NCBI GenBank assembly: GCA_047600765.1
Contig: JASGKF010000002.1
Location: forward strand, 372,001 to 436,000
Source: Viridibacterium sp047600765
Lineage (GTDB): Bacteria; Pseudomonadota; Gammaproteobacteria; Burkholderiales; Rhodocyclaceae
Reading direction: 5' to 3'
Length of the DNA: 64,000 nt
How positions within the stretch are numbered: position 1 is the stretch's first letter; the number at the start of each line of letters is the position of its first letter. The notes beneath the pieces were generated by a model. It saw only the letters and a program-made list of their open reading frames with translations, was not told the origin of the DNA and ran no database searches. The position numbers and the translations under genes are program-made. Below are positions 1-9,800 of the stretch, piece by piece.

Positions 1-692
1 TGGTTCTTCACCGTGAGAGGGCTGATGTCGAGGATCTGGCCGATCTCGAGATTGGTCTTGCCCTTGCGTACCCATTCCAGTACCTGCTGTTCGCGCTCGC
101 TTAGATGTGGCGCACGTGCCGCGGGAAGACCGGTTCCCTGTTGCTCGTTGTCGCAGACATGGGTCGCTGCCATATGCAGGTGCGGCAGCATCAGGTCCAG
201 CATGTAGCGGTAACGCGCCGCATTGCGGACGGGAACATTGATGAATACGAAGAAGCTGCCTCGTACAGGCATCTGGCGATGGTTGCTGCGGAAATCCGGC
301 ATGCCGTGGCAGGCGAAACGGTTGATGCCCAGCTCCTGCATTTCGTCTGTCAGCGGCCCGCCGCTGTCGGCTTCCATCAGAAGGGGTTGATGCCCTTGAC
401 GTGCCCAGCGTTGCGCTGCTTTCTGCAGCAGGCTGTCAGGGCCTTGGTTGAAGCGGCGCACATCCTCTTCACTGAGTACGGCGCGCGAACAGATTTCCGT
501 GCGCAACTCGTGTGACGGTGCGCCACCGAGACCGTACAGCAGGGTCTCGTGCGGCAAAAAGGATTGCAGCGAGCCCTGCGCCCACAGGTAGAACTGGTGA
601 CGCTTGCGCACTTTCACTGCCGTCTCGAAGGCGACCAGCAAGCGTTCGAGTTCCAGGTGATCGAGACGCGGCAGTTCGCTGGTTGACATCAT
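1..692 (-). CDS. epsA: EpsA-type LuxR-family transcriptional regulator (3' end outside window)
   Basis: The minus strand is open from 692 to the window edge. The N-terminal part contains VRKRHQFYLWAQGSLQSFLP, typical of the EpsA regulators linked to XrtB/PEP-CTERM exopolysaccharide loci. The visible C-terminal part is a LuxR/GerE helix-turn-helix (LSEREQQVLEWVRKGKTNLE, then ILDISPLTVKN). About 230 residues are visible and only the end of the HTH is missing, against roughly 250 for the family. Two in-frame ATGs lie side by side (692 and 689) and neither has a clear ribosome binding site. The family is thought to control exopolysaccharide and exosortase genes. Here it is divergent from a PEP-CTERM gene, which fits. 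The EpsA call is from memory of the family. Confidence 0.8.
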   Translation of the reverse strand, partial: MMSTSELPRLDHLELERLLVAFETAVKVRKRHQFYLWAQGSLQSFLPHETLLYGLGGAPSHELRTEICSRAVLSEEDVRRFNQGPDSLLQKAAQRWARQGHQPLLMEADSGGPLTDEMQELGINRFACHGMPDFRSNHRQMPVRGSFFVFINVPVRNAARYRYMLDLMLPHLHMAATHVCDNEQQGTGLPAARAPHLSEREQQVLEWVRKGKTNLEIGQILDISPLTVKN

Positions 693-1145
693 CGGTGGTG
701 GTTGGCGCAGGCAAAGGAGGGTCGTACAGGCGGATGCCTGCGCACGAAGATTGCCTCTCCAACATGTCAGGCATTCGCAGCTTGCGTTGCAAACCGGTTA
801 AAGGCTGCATTCGCGACACTCTTTAGCTCCGCGCTCACCATCCATCGGGCGACGAGTGGCTGCGTGGAAGCTTGTTCTGCGTATGTCGCAGGCGTGGTCG
901 CCAATGATCCAAACGGACTACTGGCAAGGCTGGATTCCACTGCTCTCTCGTAACTACCGCCCCCTAAAGTGCCCGAATCGAAAAAAACGACGCGCACCAA
1001 GAAATCCATTTGTTCGAAGTTAGTGCAAAGGGACTATGCCGGATGCGTACGCCACGGTACGGATTGCAACCTTCGAAACGTATCGTGGCCCGGTCTCGAT
1101 AGAGGCCCGGGGTAACCCGGACATTCATTCAAGGAGAGTATCAAG
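693..1145. promoter_or_regulatory. Divergent intergenic region, epsA / PEP-CTERM gene
   Basis: About 450 bases hold no convincing gene. TTCGAA occurs twice (near 1014 and 1072), and GTACG-type inverted repeats lie around 1046-1061. These could be regulator sites, but I cannot assign them. A good ribosome binding site (AAGGAGAG) lies just before the gene at 1146. No clear -24/-12 (sigma-54) promoter is seen. Confidence 0.4.
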
Positions 1146-2042
1146 ATGAAAATGAAAGCACTTGTGGCCGCTCTGGCCCTGGTTTCCGGCGCCGCCAACG
1201 CCAGCTACGCCAACTTCGCTGACGCAGCCAACGCTGGCTCGCTGATTTTCTCGGCTTACGATGCAACCGCTTCGGGCTTCTTCGACCTCGGTCTGAACAC
1301 CAGCCAATTCACGGCTGCCAACTTCGGTGGCGTGACCTCCGCTGGCGCCGGCTTCGAACTGAAGTCCCTGCAAGTGAGCTGGAACTTCAACTCGGGTTCC
1401 GTGACCTCGACGGGTCAATACGACGTGTCCTCGCTGCTGGCCGGCGTCAGCGGTGACTGGTCGGCTGCCTGGACGGCTTATCAATCGCACGCTGCCGGTT
1501 CGCAATGGGATGTGTTCGCCGCTGATCGTAACGGCTCGACCACCAGCACCCAGTACTTCCTGTCAACGGCTGCCGCTGGTTCGCAAACCGCTGTCAGCAA
1601 CACCACCAACGCTGCTCTGCTCAACTTCAACACGATCGGTAGCTGGCACGACAATCAGCAACTGACCGGTGGTGGTAACCACGGTTCGGTGGCTAACGGT
1701 GCCAACGTCATTACCGACACGACCTCGGGTCTGTACCAAGGCTCCAACAACGCCATGAAGACCAACTGGAACGGCAAGGTGACCTGGAGTGCAACCGGCA
1801 GCGCCACGTCCGAGCTGGACTTCTACGGCCTGCAAGGTGGTGTGAATGGTGTGGGCTCGACCGCCAAGGTTGGTGCTACCAACTTCAACGGCAAGTTCGC
1901 CCTGAACGCCGACACCGGCGTGCTGACCTGGACGACGCAAGTTGCCGTGCCCGTGGCTGCCGTTCCGGAAGCTTCGACCTACGCCATGCTGCTGGCCGGT
2001 CTGGGCCTGATGGGCCTGATGGCTCGCCGTCGCGTCAAGTAA
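1146..2042 (+). CDS. PEP-CTERM sorting domain protein
   Basis: 298 residues. There is a typical Sec signal peptide (cleavage near ANA-SYA, residue 20), a Gly/Ser/Thr/Asn-rich middle with no recognised domain, and a C-terminal PEP-CTERM signal. That signal is VPEAST, a hydrophobic stretch ending GLGLMGLM, and the basic tail ARRRVK. Such proteins are exported, processed by an exosortase and usually found at the cell surface or in extracellular matrix. The start follows a strong ribosome binding site (AAGGAG). Codon use is strongly biased, suggesting high expression. It is probably co-transcribed with the next gene 82 bases downstream. The molecular role is unknown. Confidence 0.9.
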   Translation: MKMKALVAALALVSGAANASYANFADAANAGSLIFSAYDATASGFFDLGLNTSQFTAANFGGVTSAGAGFELKSLQVSWNFNSGSVTSTGQYDVSSLLAGVSGDWSAAWTAYQSHAAGSQWDVFAADRNGSTTSTQYFLSTAAAGSQTAVSNTTNAALLNFNTIGSWHDNQQLTGGGNHGSVANGANVITDTTSGLYQGSNNAMKTNWNGKVTWSATGSATSELDFYGLQGGVNGVGSTAKVGATNFNGKFALNADTGVLTWTTQVAVPVAAVPEASTYAMLLAGLGLMGLMARRRVK

Positions 2043-2070
2043 GTCGCTCTCCGCAACATCCGCATGAACC

Positions 2071-2090
2071 CGCCGGGCTTCGGCCCGGCG
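2071..2090 (+). terminator. GC-rich hairpin between two co-directional genes
   Basis: A perfect 8-bp stem (CGCCGGGC/GCCCGGCG) with a TTCG tetraloop lies 28 bases after the PEP-CTERM stop. No T-run follows, so it more likely stabilises or partly attenuates the transcript than ends it. Confidence 0.5.
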
Positions 2091-2124
2091 TGGTATCGCT
2101 CGCCCTCAAGACAAGGATCACATC

Positions 2125-3483
2125 ATGAAAATGAAGTACATCGCCGCCGCTGTCGTCGCAGTTTGCGCCCAATCCGCCTTCGCCTTGGACTTCGCCGCTA
2201 CCAAGGCCGTGCAACTCGCTTTCGAAGCCAACACCGCGGGCAACCACGTCGTCTACCTGACCGGCGCTTCGGCCCTGCGCGCTTCGGTCCCCGGCGCTCT
2301 GCAGAAGATCTGTGCTGCTGGCACCTTCACCCAGTTCGACGGTTCGGACACCAACATCCGCGCTTACAGCTGCACGATCGGTTCGACCGTTGTGCCCGCC
2401 GGCATGGCTGCTGGCGACAAGCTGCTGATGGGCCTGTCGGTGTCGGAAGGCTCCTTCCACGCTGTCATTTCGCAGAACGCCAGCAACTTCACGTATGACT
2501 TCGGCGCTGGCGTCAAGAACGCCCAGAACAACCAGCTGAACTTCAACACGGCTTCGTTCAGCAACACCTCCGTGTTCCGCAAGCAATCCGCTGGCGGCTT
2601 CATGGACGTGCAACCGAGCCTGTTCAGCAACCTGGCCGAAGCTCTGCCCAGCCTCAGCGTCAGCTACTCGACCTCGACGGTCGCTGCTGGCCAGGCTTTC
2701 GGCATTGCTGTTTCGCCCGCCCTGTACAAGGCCCTGCAACACGCTCAGAGCTTGACGACCACCGAAGGTGGCGCTTGTGCCGAGAACAACTACACGGCAG
2801 CTTGCCAGCCCAGCATCAGCAAGACGCAATACGCTTCGCTGGTTGCTCAAGGTAACGCTGGTTTCATCGCCGACTGGAGCATCCTCGGTGTGACGGGCGG
2901 TTCGGCGGTCAACCTGTGCCGTCGCGTCGCTACCTCGGGCACGCAAGCCGCTTCCAACGCCTTCTTCCTGGGCAAGGGCTGCTCGGCTGGCGCACTGGAG
3001 CCGTCCGGCGCCGCTGACAACAACGCTGGCGTGTTCAACATCGTCGAGAACTCGGGTTCGTCCAACGTTGCTACCTGCCTGTACGACTCGGCCGCTGCTG
3101 ACAAGGAAACCAAGTTCGCCATCGGCGTGATCTCGGCTGAAAACGCTGCTGCTACGACTTCGTGGCGCTTCGTCAAGCTGGACGGCGTGTCGCTGTTCGA
3201 AGGTGTGGCCGGCGGCAAGTCCCGCCAGAACGCCATCGACATGAAGTACGCCTTCCACTTCGAGTTCCAGACCGTCACGCGCAACAGCGCCAGCGCTGCT
3301 TCGCAAGGCCTGATCGCTGCTCTGGGTTCGACCATCTCCGACCCGACGCTGACCGACCTGACCGGCATCACCATCGTTCCGGGTCTGAACGCTGCTGGCG
3401 AGTTCAACGCCGACAAGCCGGCCCTGATCCAGAAGGCCTCGACGGGTGGCAACTCCTGCGCAGCCGCTACCTACGTCTTCTAA
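2125..3483 (+). CDS. Secreted protein of unknown function
   Basis: 452 residues with a clear signal peptide (MKMKYIAAAVVAVCAQSAFA, cleavage near residue 21). The mature protein begins with a segment containing VYLTGASALRASVPGAL, reminiscent of the first strand-loop-helix of PstS-like periplasmic binding folds; I do not claim that function. There are several cysteines, including one near the C-terminus. No PEP-CTERM tail is present, unlike the upstream gene. The ribosome binding site is AAGGATC. The first residues (MKMK) and codon bias match the upstream gene, and the two probably form one transcript ending at the terminator near 3569. A matrix or surface role is a guess from context. Confidence 0.75.
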   Translation: MKMKYIAAAVVAVCAQSAFALDFAATKAVQLAFEANTAGNHVVYLTGASALRASVPGALQKICAAGTFTQFDGSDTNIRAYSCTIGSTVVPAGMAAGDKLLMGLSVSEGSFHAVISQNASNFTYDFGAGVKNAQNNQLNFNTASFSNTSVFRKQSAGGFMDVQPSLFSNLAEALPSLSVSYSTSTVAAGQAFGIAVSPALYKALQHAQSLTTTEGGACAENNYTAACQPSISKTQYASLVAQGNAGFIADWSILGVTGGSAVNLCRRVATSGTQAASNAFFLGKGCSAGALEPSGAADNNAGVFNIVENSGSSNVATCLYDSAAADKETKFAIGVISAENAAATTSWRFVKLDGVSLFEGVAGGKSRQNAIDMKYAFHFEFQTVTRNSASAASQGLIAALGSTISDPTLTDLTGITIVPGLNAAGEFNADKPALIQKASTGGNSCAAATYVF

Positions 3484-3552
3484 TTGCGTAGCGACATGGC
3501 CGTCAGGCCGTGTCGCGCAGGCAGCACTTGCTGCCACGTGATCTGCTTCAAG

Positions 3553-3585
3553 ACAGGCCCCTTCGAGAGAAGGGGCTTGTTGCGT
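3553..3585 (+). terminator. Rho-independent terminator after the secreted protein gene
   Basis: A perfect 8-bp stem GCCCCTTC/GAAGGGGC with a GAGA loop, extendable by four more pairs, is followed by TTGTTGCGTTT. It ends the 1146-3483 transcript. Confidence 0.75.
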
Positions 3586-3699
3586 TTCTGGTGCCGAGGC
3601 GACGACGAGGTGCCTGGCACGACTTTCCGCAACATCGCCCGGCTGTAATACGCGGTTTGGGTACCAGGGCGCATTTCAAGACGCCCGCCAGAGAGCACG

Positions 3700-5340
3700 A
3701 TGAAAGCAACAGGAATTTCCGGGCTGTGGGCCATATGGCTGGCACTGTGTGTGCCGCTGGTGACGCATGCCCAGGTCCAGACGCAAGCGTCAACGGGCAG
3801 CCAGCCGGCGTTGCCCGCGACTTTTCTCATCACCGAGTTCCTCGTCGAGGGCAACACGGTGTTGCAGTCTGCGCAAATCGAGCGCGCCGTGGAGCGCTTC
3901 CTCGGGCCGGATCGCAAGCTGGACGACGTGTATGCCGCGCAGGATGCGCTGACCAAGGTGTACGAAGAGGGCGGCTACGTGTCGGCGACCGTGCGAGCCT
4001 TGCGTCTCGATCCCGTCGACACTGAGTGGGGCAAGGGCTGGATCGCCGTGCTGGTCGTTACCGAGGGACGTGTGGATCGTCTGAAGGTGACCGGTGCGCA
4101 GTACAACCTGCCCAGTGCTGTGAAGGATCGCGTGGCTTCTGTCGGTGAAGGCAAGGTACCGCACTTCCCGACCTTGCAGAAACAACTCGGCGAAGTCGCA
4201 GGCATGAGCGATCTGACAGTCACACCCCTTCTGCGTCCCGGGCGCGACCCGGGCACCATGGAAGTGGAGCTCAAGGTGGAAGACAAGTTGCCCCTGCATG
4301 CCTGGGCGCAGCTGTCGAATGACCAGAGTCCGGACACTTCGCCGCGTCGCATGGAGCTCGGCGCGCGTTACGACAACCTGTGGCAGGCGCAGCACAGCGT
4401 GTCGTTCCGCTTCATCAACACGCCGCTACGCACAGATGAAATCCAGGTGGGCGTGCTGACCTACAGCCTGCCCAATGGCAAGGGCGACGAGCGCCTGACT
4501 CTCTATGGCGTGCGCTCCGACAGCAAGATCGGCGCCAACACGGCGACCGGCGTAGTCGGCAAGGGTTCGACGCTGGGTTTTCGGCAGACGGCCATCGTGC
4601 CCGGCACGGCTGAAGGCAACTACGAGCGTCTGAGCTACGGCGCTGACTACAAGCGGCTCGGCGAAGAGTCCGAGTCCAGTGGTTCGAAGCCTGTGCAATA
4701 CCTGCCCCTCGCGCTGCAATTCATCGCCCTGTATCCAGGTGAGAGCGGGCGTTGGCGCATCAGCAGTGGACTGACAGCGAGCTTCGCAGGTGTCATGGAT
4801 CGCAAGGTCAACGAGTGTTCCGGTGTGGCAGGCGACCGTGACCAGTTCGACTGTCGGCGAGCCGGTGCGAGTTCGAGCTTCCTCGTCTGGAACAGCAGCG
4901 TGCAGCGCGAGCACAAGCTCGGCAAGTGGGGCGCGCTGCAGGGCAAGCTGGGCTGGCAGTTCGCCAGCGGACCGTTGATCAGTAGCGAGCAGTTCTTCGT
5001 GGGTGGCGCGGACTCGGTGCGCGGCTACTACCAGAGCGAGGCGGGCGGCGACGACGGCGCGAATGCCTCGCTGGAGTATCTGACGCCCTCCGTGATCCCC
5101 GAGTCCTGGAAGTTCGGTCTCAAGTTCCTGACTTTCTTCGATGCTGGTTGGGTACGCAAGCAGCAGACCCTCAGTGGCCAGACGGCGGACTACCGCCTCA
5201 TCGGCACGGGGCTGGGTGTGCGCCTCGAAGTGGGCAAGACGCTCACCGGTACGCTGGACTGGGGGCGTGCGCAGCTGCCGGGGCCGACCAGCAAGGACGG
5301 GGCGAACCGGGTGCATGCGCAGGTGAAAGCGGAGTTCTAG
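3700..5340 (+). CDS. TpsB-type outer-membrane transporter (ShlB/FhaC/HecB family)
   Basis: 546 residues, the usual size of the family. After a signal peptide (cleavage near residue 25, THA-QVQ) comes a POTRA region (FLVEGNTVLQSAQIERAVE, then DALTKVYEEGGY) and a second POTRA-like segment. A long 16-strand barrel domain follows, with the conserved VRGY motif of the L6 loop (SVRGYYQSEAGGDDG, about residue 440). The protein ends in F, as outer-membrane barrels do. It exports a TpsA partner across the outer membrane without ATP. The partner is the giant haemagglutinin starting 74 bases downstream. A TpsB-then-TpsA order is normal for these loci. Confidence 0.93.
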   Translation: MKATGISGLWAIWLALCVPLVTHAQVQTQASTGSQPALPATFLITEFLVEGNTVLQSAQIERAVERFLGPDRKLDDVYAAQDALTKVYEEGGYVSATVRALRLDPVDTEWGKGWIAVLVVTEGRVDRLKVTGAQYNLPSAVKDRVASVGEGKVPHFPTLQKQLGEVAGMSDLTVTPLLRPGRDPGTMEVELKVEDKLPLHAWAQLSNDQSPDTSPRRMELGARYDNLWQAQHSVSFRFINTPLRTDEIQVGVLTYSLPNGKGDERLTLYGVRSDSKIGANTATGVVGKGSTLGFRQTAIVPGTAEGNYERLSYGADYKRLGEESESSGSKPVQYLPLALQFIALYPGESGRWRISSGLTASFAGVMDRKVNECSGVAGDRDQFDCRRAGASSSFLVWNSSVQREHKLGKWGALQGKLGWQFASGPLISSEQFFVGGADSVRGYYQSEAGGDDGANASLEYLTPSVIPESWKFGLKFLTFFDAGWVRKQQTLSGQTADYRLIGTGLGVRLEVGKTLTGTLDWGRAQLPGPTSKDGANRVHAQVKAEF

Positions 5341-5414
5341 GCAGTCGGGTTGTACGGGAGCGGTACTTCGGGGTGTGCCGGATACATGGATGCCGGCAGG
5401 GTAAGGGGAATGAC

Positions 5415-6842
5415 ATGAACAATCTTTGCTATCGCGTGGTCTTCAACGACAGCCTCGGTGCCTGGGTGGCAGTGGCGGAAAATGTGGCAGCACGTGGCAA
5501 GCGCTCGCGTGGGCGTGCACGACGCATGGCATCGATTGCACTGACGGTCAGTGTGGCAGGCATGAGCCTGCCGGTCTCCAGCGCGGCACCTCTGCCTGTC
5601 GAAGCTAGCGGGACACGTGCGGTGACCAACGTGGGCATCAGCAGCGTGACGACCTCGGGCAACACCATGACCATTACCCAGAACGCTGCGACGGCGATCA
5701 AGAACTGGGACTCTTTCAACATCGACAAGGGCTACAAGGTCGATTTCAAACAGCCTGATGCCAACTCGCGTGTCCTCAACCGCATCTGGGATGCCAACCC
5801 CTCCGTCATCAACGGCCAGATCACCGCCAACGGCCAGGTCTACCTCGTCAATCGCAACGGCATCGTGTTCGGCAAGGATTCACAGGTGGACGTCGGTGGC
5901 CTCGTGGCCTCGGCGCTGAACATCCGTACGGATGTCTTCAGCAAGGGCTTTCTCAGCGTGCAGGGCAAGGAAGCGGCTTTCTACTACGCCGGCAAGATGG
6001 AGAAGGATGCTGACGGCAAATGGGTCGTGACCGATCTGGACACACCGGCGGCCAGCGTCGATGCAGGTAGTACGCCCACCGTGCGTAATGAAGGCAGCAT
6101 CAAGGCAGCAGAGGGTGGCTCGGTGATGATGTTCGCGCCGCGTGTCGAGAACGCGGGGCGCATCGAAACCACCAGTGGACAAGTGGTGCTGGCAGCCGGC
6201 GCCAAGGTCTATCTTGCCGAGAGCCGCGACACAAACCTGCGCGGCGTGCTGGTCGAGGTTGATCCGTTTTCCGGGGGAGACAAGGGGCTCAGCACGGTCA
6301 GCAACACTGGATTTGTTAACGCACTGACGACACTTCAAGCCAGTTATGCAAACTCTGCCAAGAGCAATGTTTCGGTTGCCGAAGCACTGGTTGATTTACT
6401 GGATACATCGGAAACCGATGTCAGCAAGCTGACGGACTCGGACAAGGAGTTTCTGAAGTTCCTGAGTGCCGTTCTCGGAAAGGAGATCACGCTCGGGCAG
6501 AACAAATCGCCTTTAGGCAAAAGTCTCGAGGCAATCTTGCGCAAGACGAGCGACGACAAGCGCGCTGCGTTGACACTGAACGATGCGCTGAGTGATGCGA
6601 CTGCCAAAGACAGCAAGACCATCAAACTGGCCGATGCCTTCATGGGGATTGTTGCCGGCCGCGGCAATATCACGCTGGCCGCGATGGCAGTGAACAATGA
6701 CGGCTTGTTGCAGGTGAGCACAGGCAAGGCCGAGAACGGATCGATCTACCTGCAGGGGCGTTCGGGCTGGACGACCCGCACGAATCTGGATGTTGCAGCG
6801 GGCGTCAAACTACACGGAGCAGAAGGCTACCCAGGGTGGTGA
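5415..6842 (+). CDS. Filamentous haemagglutinin family adhesin (TpsA), N-terminal part before a frameshift
   Basis: 475 residues. The start ATG at 5415 gives an extended signal peptide region (MNNLCYRVVFNDSLGAWVAV), as in other large TpsA proteins, then a signal sequence ending at SSAAPLP. The TPS secretion domain follows, with VTTSGNTMTITQNAATAI, NWDSFNI, DANSRVLNRI and LVNRNGIVFGKDSQVDVGG; NRNGI replaces the usual NPNGI. The frame then runs into a stop at 6842 while the following frame carries on the same kind of sequence. Removing one A from AAA at 6807-6809 would join the two parts as AAGVNYTEQKATQGG. As read, the product would be secreted-domain only. Confidence 0.9.
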   Translation: MNNLCYRVVFNDSLGAWVAVAENVAARGKRSRGRARRMASIALTVSVAGMSLPVSSAAPLPVEASGTRAVTNVGISSVTTSGNTMTITQNAATAIKNWDSFNIDKGYKVDFKQPDANSRVLNRIWDANPSVINGQITANGQVYLVNRNGIVFGKDSQVDVGGLVASALNIRTDVFSKGFLSVQGKEAAFYYAGKMEKDADGKWVVTDLDTPAASVDAGSTPTVRNEGSIKAAEGGSVMMFAPRVENAGRIETTSGQVVLAAGAKVYLAESRDTNLRGVLVEVDPFSGGDKGLSTVSNTGFVNALTTLQASYANSAKSNVSVAEALVDLLDTSETDVSKLTDSDKEFLKFLSAVLGKEITLGQNKSPLGKSLEAILRKTSDDKRAALTLNDALSDATAKDSKTIKLADAFMGIVAGRGNITLAAMAVNNDGLLQVSTGKAENGSIYLQGRSGWTTRTNLDVAAGVKLHGAEGYPGW

Positions 6843-9800
6843 AGTCGTGCTGGGCAGCAACAGCCGCCTGGAAGCTGGCGTCGAAAGCATTACCGAGAGC
6901 GAGGTCAAGGCGCTTGCCGCCAAGCAGTTCGTGCCGGACCCCAGCGAAAGCGAGGCGGTACAGAAGTCTCGCCTGACCGCACTCGAAGACCTCATCCGCA
7001 AGCAGTACACAGTGACGGCAACCGATACCTTCAAAGCCTCTCAGGTGAAGATCGACGGGCGTACCGTGCTCATGCAGTCCGGCTCGAGTGTTGTTGCGCA
7101 AGGCGGTACCGTGGAAGTGAGCGCGGCCGGGAAACGCACGTACACCGATCTGGTCACGACGGAGCAGAAGAGTGCGGAGACCTTCTTCACGACGACTGAG
7201 GCAGATGCGGGCGCTCGTGTAGTGATGGCCAAGGACGCCGTTATCGATGTGTCGGGTTACAAGGATGTGCAGGTCGATGGCGACAAGCGCAACCAGGTCA
7301 GCGCGACGCTCGTGTCCAACGAACTGAAGGATGCGCCGCTGCAGCGTGGTGGTGTGCTGTACCGGCAGACCGTGCAGTACAACCTGCTGGATGCGCCGAC
7401 GGGCAAGTTCGCTGTGGCGGATACTTCCGGCGTCGTGGCCAGCCGGGCGACGAGCCTGCAGGAGCGTGCTGCGACGGGCGGTGCAGTGAGCTTCCAGTCT
7501 GCGGGCGACGTGGTGCTGGGCTCAGGGTCGAAGGTGGATGTCTCGGGCGGGGCGGTCCAGGTCAGTGGCGCCACGATTGCAACGACGCAGCTCTTGATGG
7601 GCAACAAGCGGGTCGACATCACCAAGGCCAGTGCCGATGTGGTCTATGACGGGGTGACGACGACCGAGCGTTATGTGGCGGCCTACACCGAGGGCAAGAA
7701 CGCGGGCAGTGCGTCGATCAGCGCACGTGGTCATACCGTGCTGGACGGTGAGCTGGTAGCGAAGACGCAGGCCGGCACTTACCAGAACACACCGGCGACA
7801 GCGCCGAAGGGTGGCACTTTCATTTTTGGTACGTCCTCGTCCCTGGTGCCGCAGCTTGACCTGCGCATCGGATCGGGCGCCAGTACGCTGGACCCAGACT
7901 TCTGGAAGGATGCACTCAAGTCCGTCGTCAGCAGTGACAGCTACAACCGCGTGTCGGCCAATGCTCTGTCTGCTGGAGGCTTCCAGTCCGTCACGCTGTA
8001 CGGGCAGAACGTCACGGTGGAGGCAGGCAGCCCGGTTGCGCTGAGTGCGGGCAGCAACCTGACCCTGCGTGCAGTCGGTGGCGACGTCGACATCAAGGAG
8101 GACATCCGCGGTGCAGGTTTGACGTTCGATGCCCAGGCAGATACGTCGGGTTCGGCGGGCGGCTCGGTGCGCCTTGCGGCTGGCAAACGCATCGACGTGA
8201 CTGGCCTCTGGATCAACGATTACGACAGTGCGCGTAACGGAGCGGGTGTCTTCGCCGGCACACAGCAGCTGGATGGTGGCTCGATCAGGCTGGTGGCTGC
8301 GAAGGCCGGCAGCCTGCAGCTGGGTGAAGGCAGCAGTCTCGATGTTTCTGGCGGCGCGAAGCTGGGCACCAACGGTGCAGTCAGTCTCGGTAATGCTGGC
8401 AGCATCGCGCTGTCCGGTAGCAATGTGTCGCTGGACAAAGCCAGTTTGCGTGGTGAAGCCATGGCCTACGGTACGTCGCGTGGCAAGGGTGGCAGCCTGT
8501 CGATCAGTGCCGCGGGCATCCGCATCAATGAGGCTGCGGTCAACACGGCCGACCTGGTGCTGGATACCAAGCTGTTCAGCGATGCCGGTTTCTCGAAGTT
8601 CTCCCTGACGGCTACCCAGTTCAACGCCGGCATCGGGGCAGGCACCCAGCTGGATCTGACGCGTAACGTGCGCATGCTGGAAGGTGGTTTCCGCTCGGTG
8701 GCGACAGGAGCCTCCGTGGGCAAAGTCGCTGCTTCGAAGAAGCTCGACAGCAACCTGAAGGATGGTGCGAGTTTCAGCCTCAGTGCGAGCTATGTTGCCC
8801 CTGAAACGCTCAAGGATGGAGTGACCGACCGAGGCGTCGTGACCGTGGGCGACGGTGCCAGTATCAACGCGGGAGCTGGCGGCAGCATCAGCCTGAGCGC
8901 ACGGCGTCAGTTGACGCTGGGGGGCGAACTGAAGGCGCAGGGCGGCAGCGTCAGCCTGACCATGGTCAAGCCGGAGAATGCCAATGACGATCCGGGTCTG
9001 GTGGCGGATCAGGCCATTTTCCTGAAGGACAGCGCACGCATCGACGTGTCAGGCAAGGCACTTGTGACAACCAACGCAGCCGGCCTGCGTCAGGGCGAAG
9101 TGCTGGATGGCGGCAGTGTGAGCATCGACGCGCAGAAGGGCGCCATCGTGGCGAAGCAGGGCGCACAGATCAATCTTGATGGCACTGCTGCGACGCTGGA
9201 CAACGTCACCACGCGTACAACTTTCAATGTCGCCAGCAATGCAGGCAGCTTGAATCTGAGCGCGTCGTCGGGTCTTGCTTTCGGTGCGCAGACATCGGCC
9301 AAGGGGGGCGGCGCGAATGCGGCCGGTGGCAGCTTCAGCGTGACGCTCTCCGAGACCAGTGGGGACTACGAGGCAGGTAAGGCGGCGCGTACCCTCACGG
9401 TCGGCGAGAACCTGCTGCAGCCCGGCAGCAGTCTTGCGACGCAGCTGCAGGCGGCGACCCCTGGGGCGTCGCTGAATACCTTGTTCGATGGCAAGCCGCA
9501 GGGCTGGGTGGATGCAGCCAGTTTGCGTACTGCGGGATTCGACAAACTGGCGCTGAAGAGCAGTGACACCTTGCGGTTTGTCGGCAACGTGGCACTGTCT
9601 GCCGCGCGGGAAGTCAGCCTGAGCGGCAAGATCGATGTGTCTGCTGCCGACGTGAAGATCAACACCAGTCATGCCAGTATTGGCTGGCTGGGGAAGAACG
9701 ACAGCAAGAAGGTCGCCGACTTCAACTTCACTCCCGTAGCGGGTAACGGCAGTTTTACCGTGAATGCCGGCCTGATCGACCTGTTCGGTGGCACGGAGAT

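Noticed and set aside
702..953. Small plus-strand open frame after AAAGGAGG
   Set aside because: The AAAGGAGG lies inside this frame, 12 bases after its TTG start, so it cannot be its ribosome binding site. The translation has no recognisable features.
3614..3631. A sigma-54-like promoter before tpsB (TGGCACG and a downstream GC)
   Set aside because: GG to GC is 11 bases apart instead of the required 10, and the -12 half is CCGC, not TTGC.
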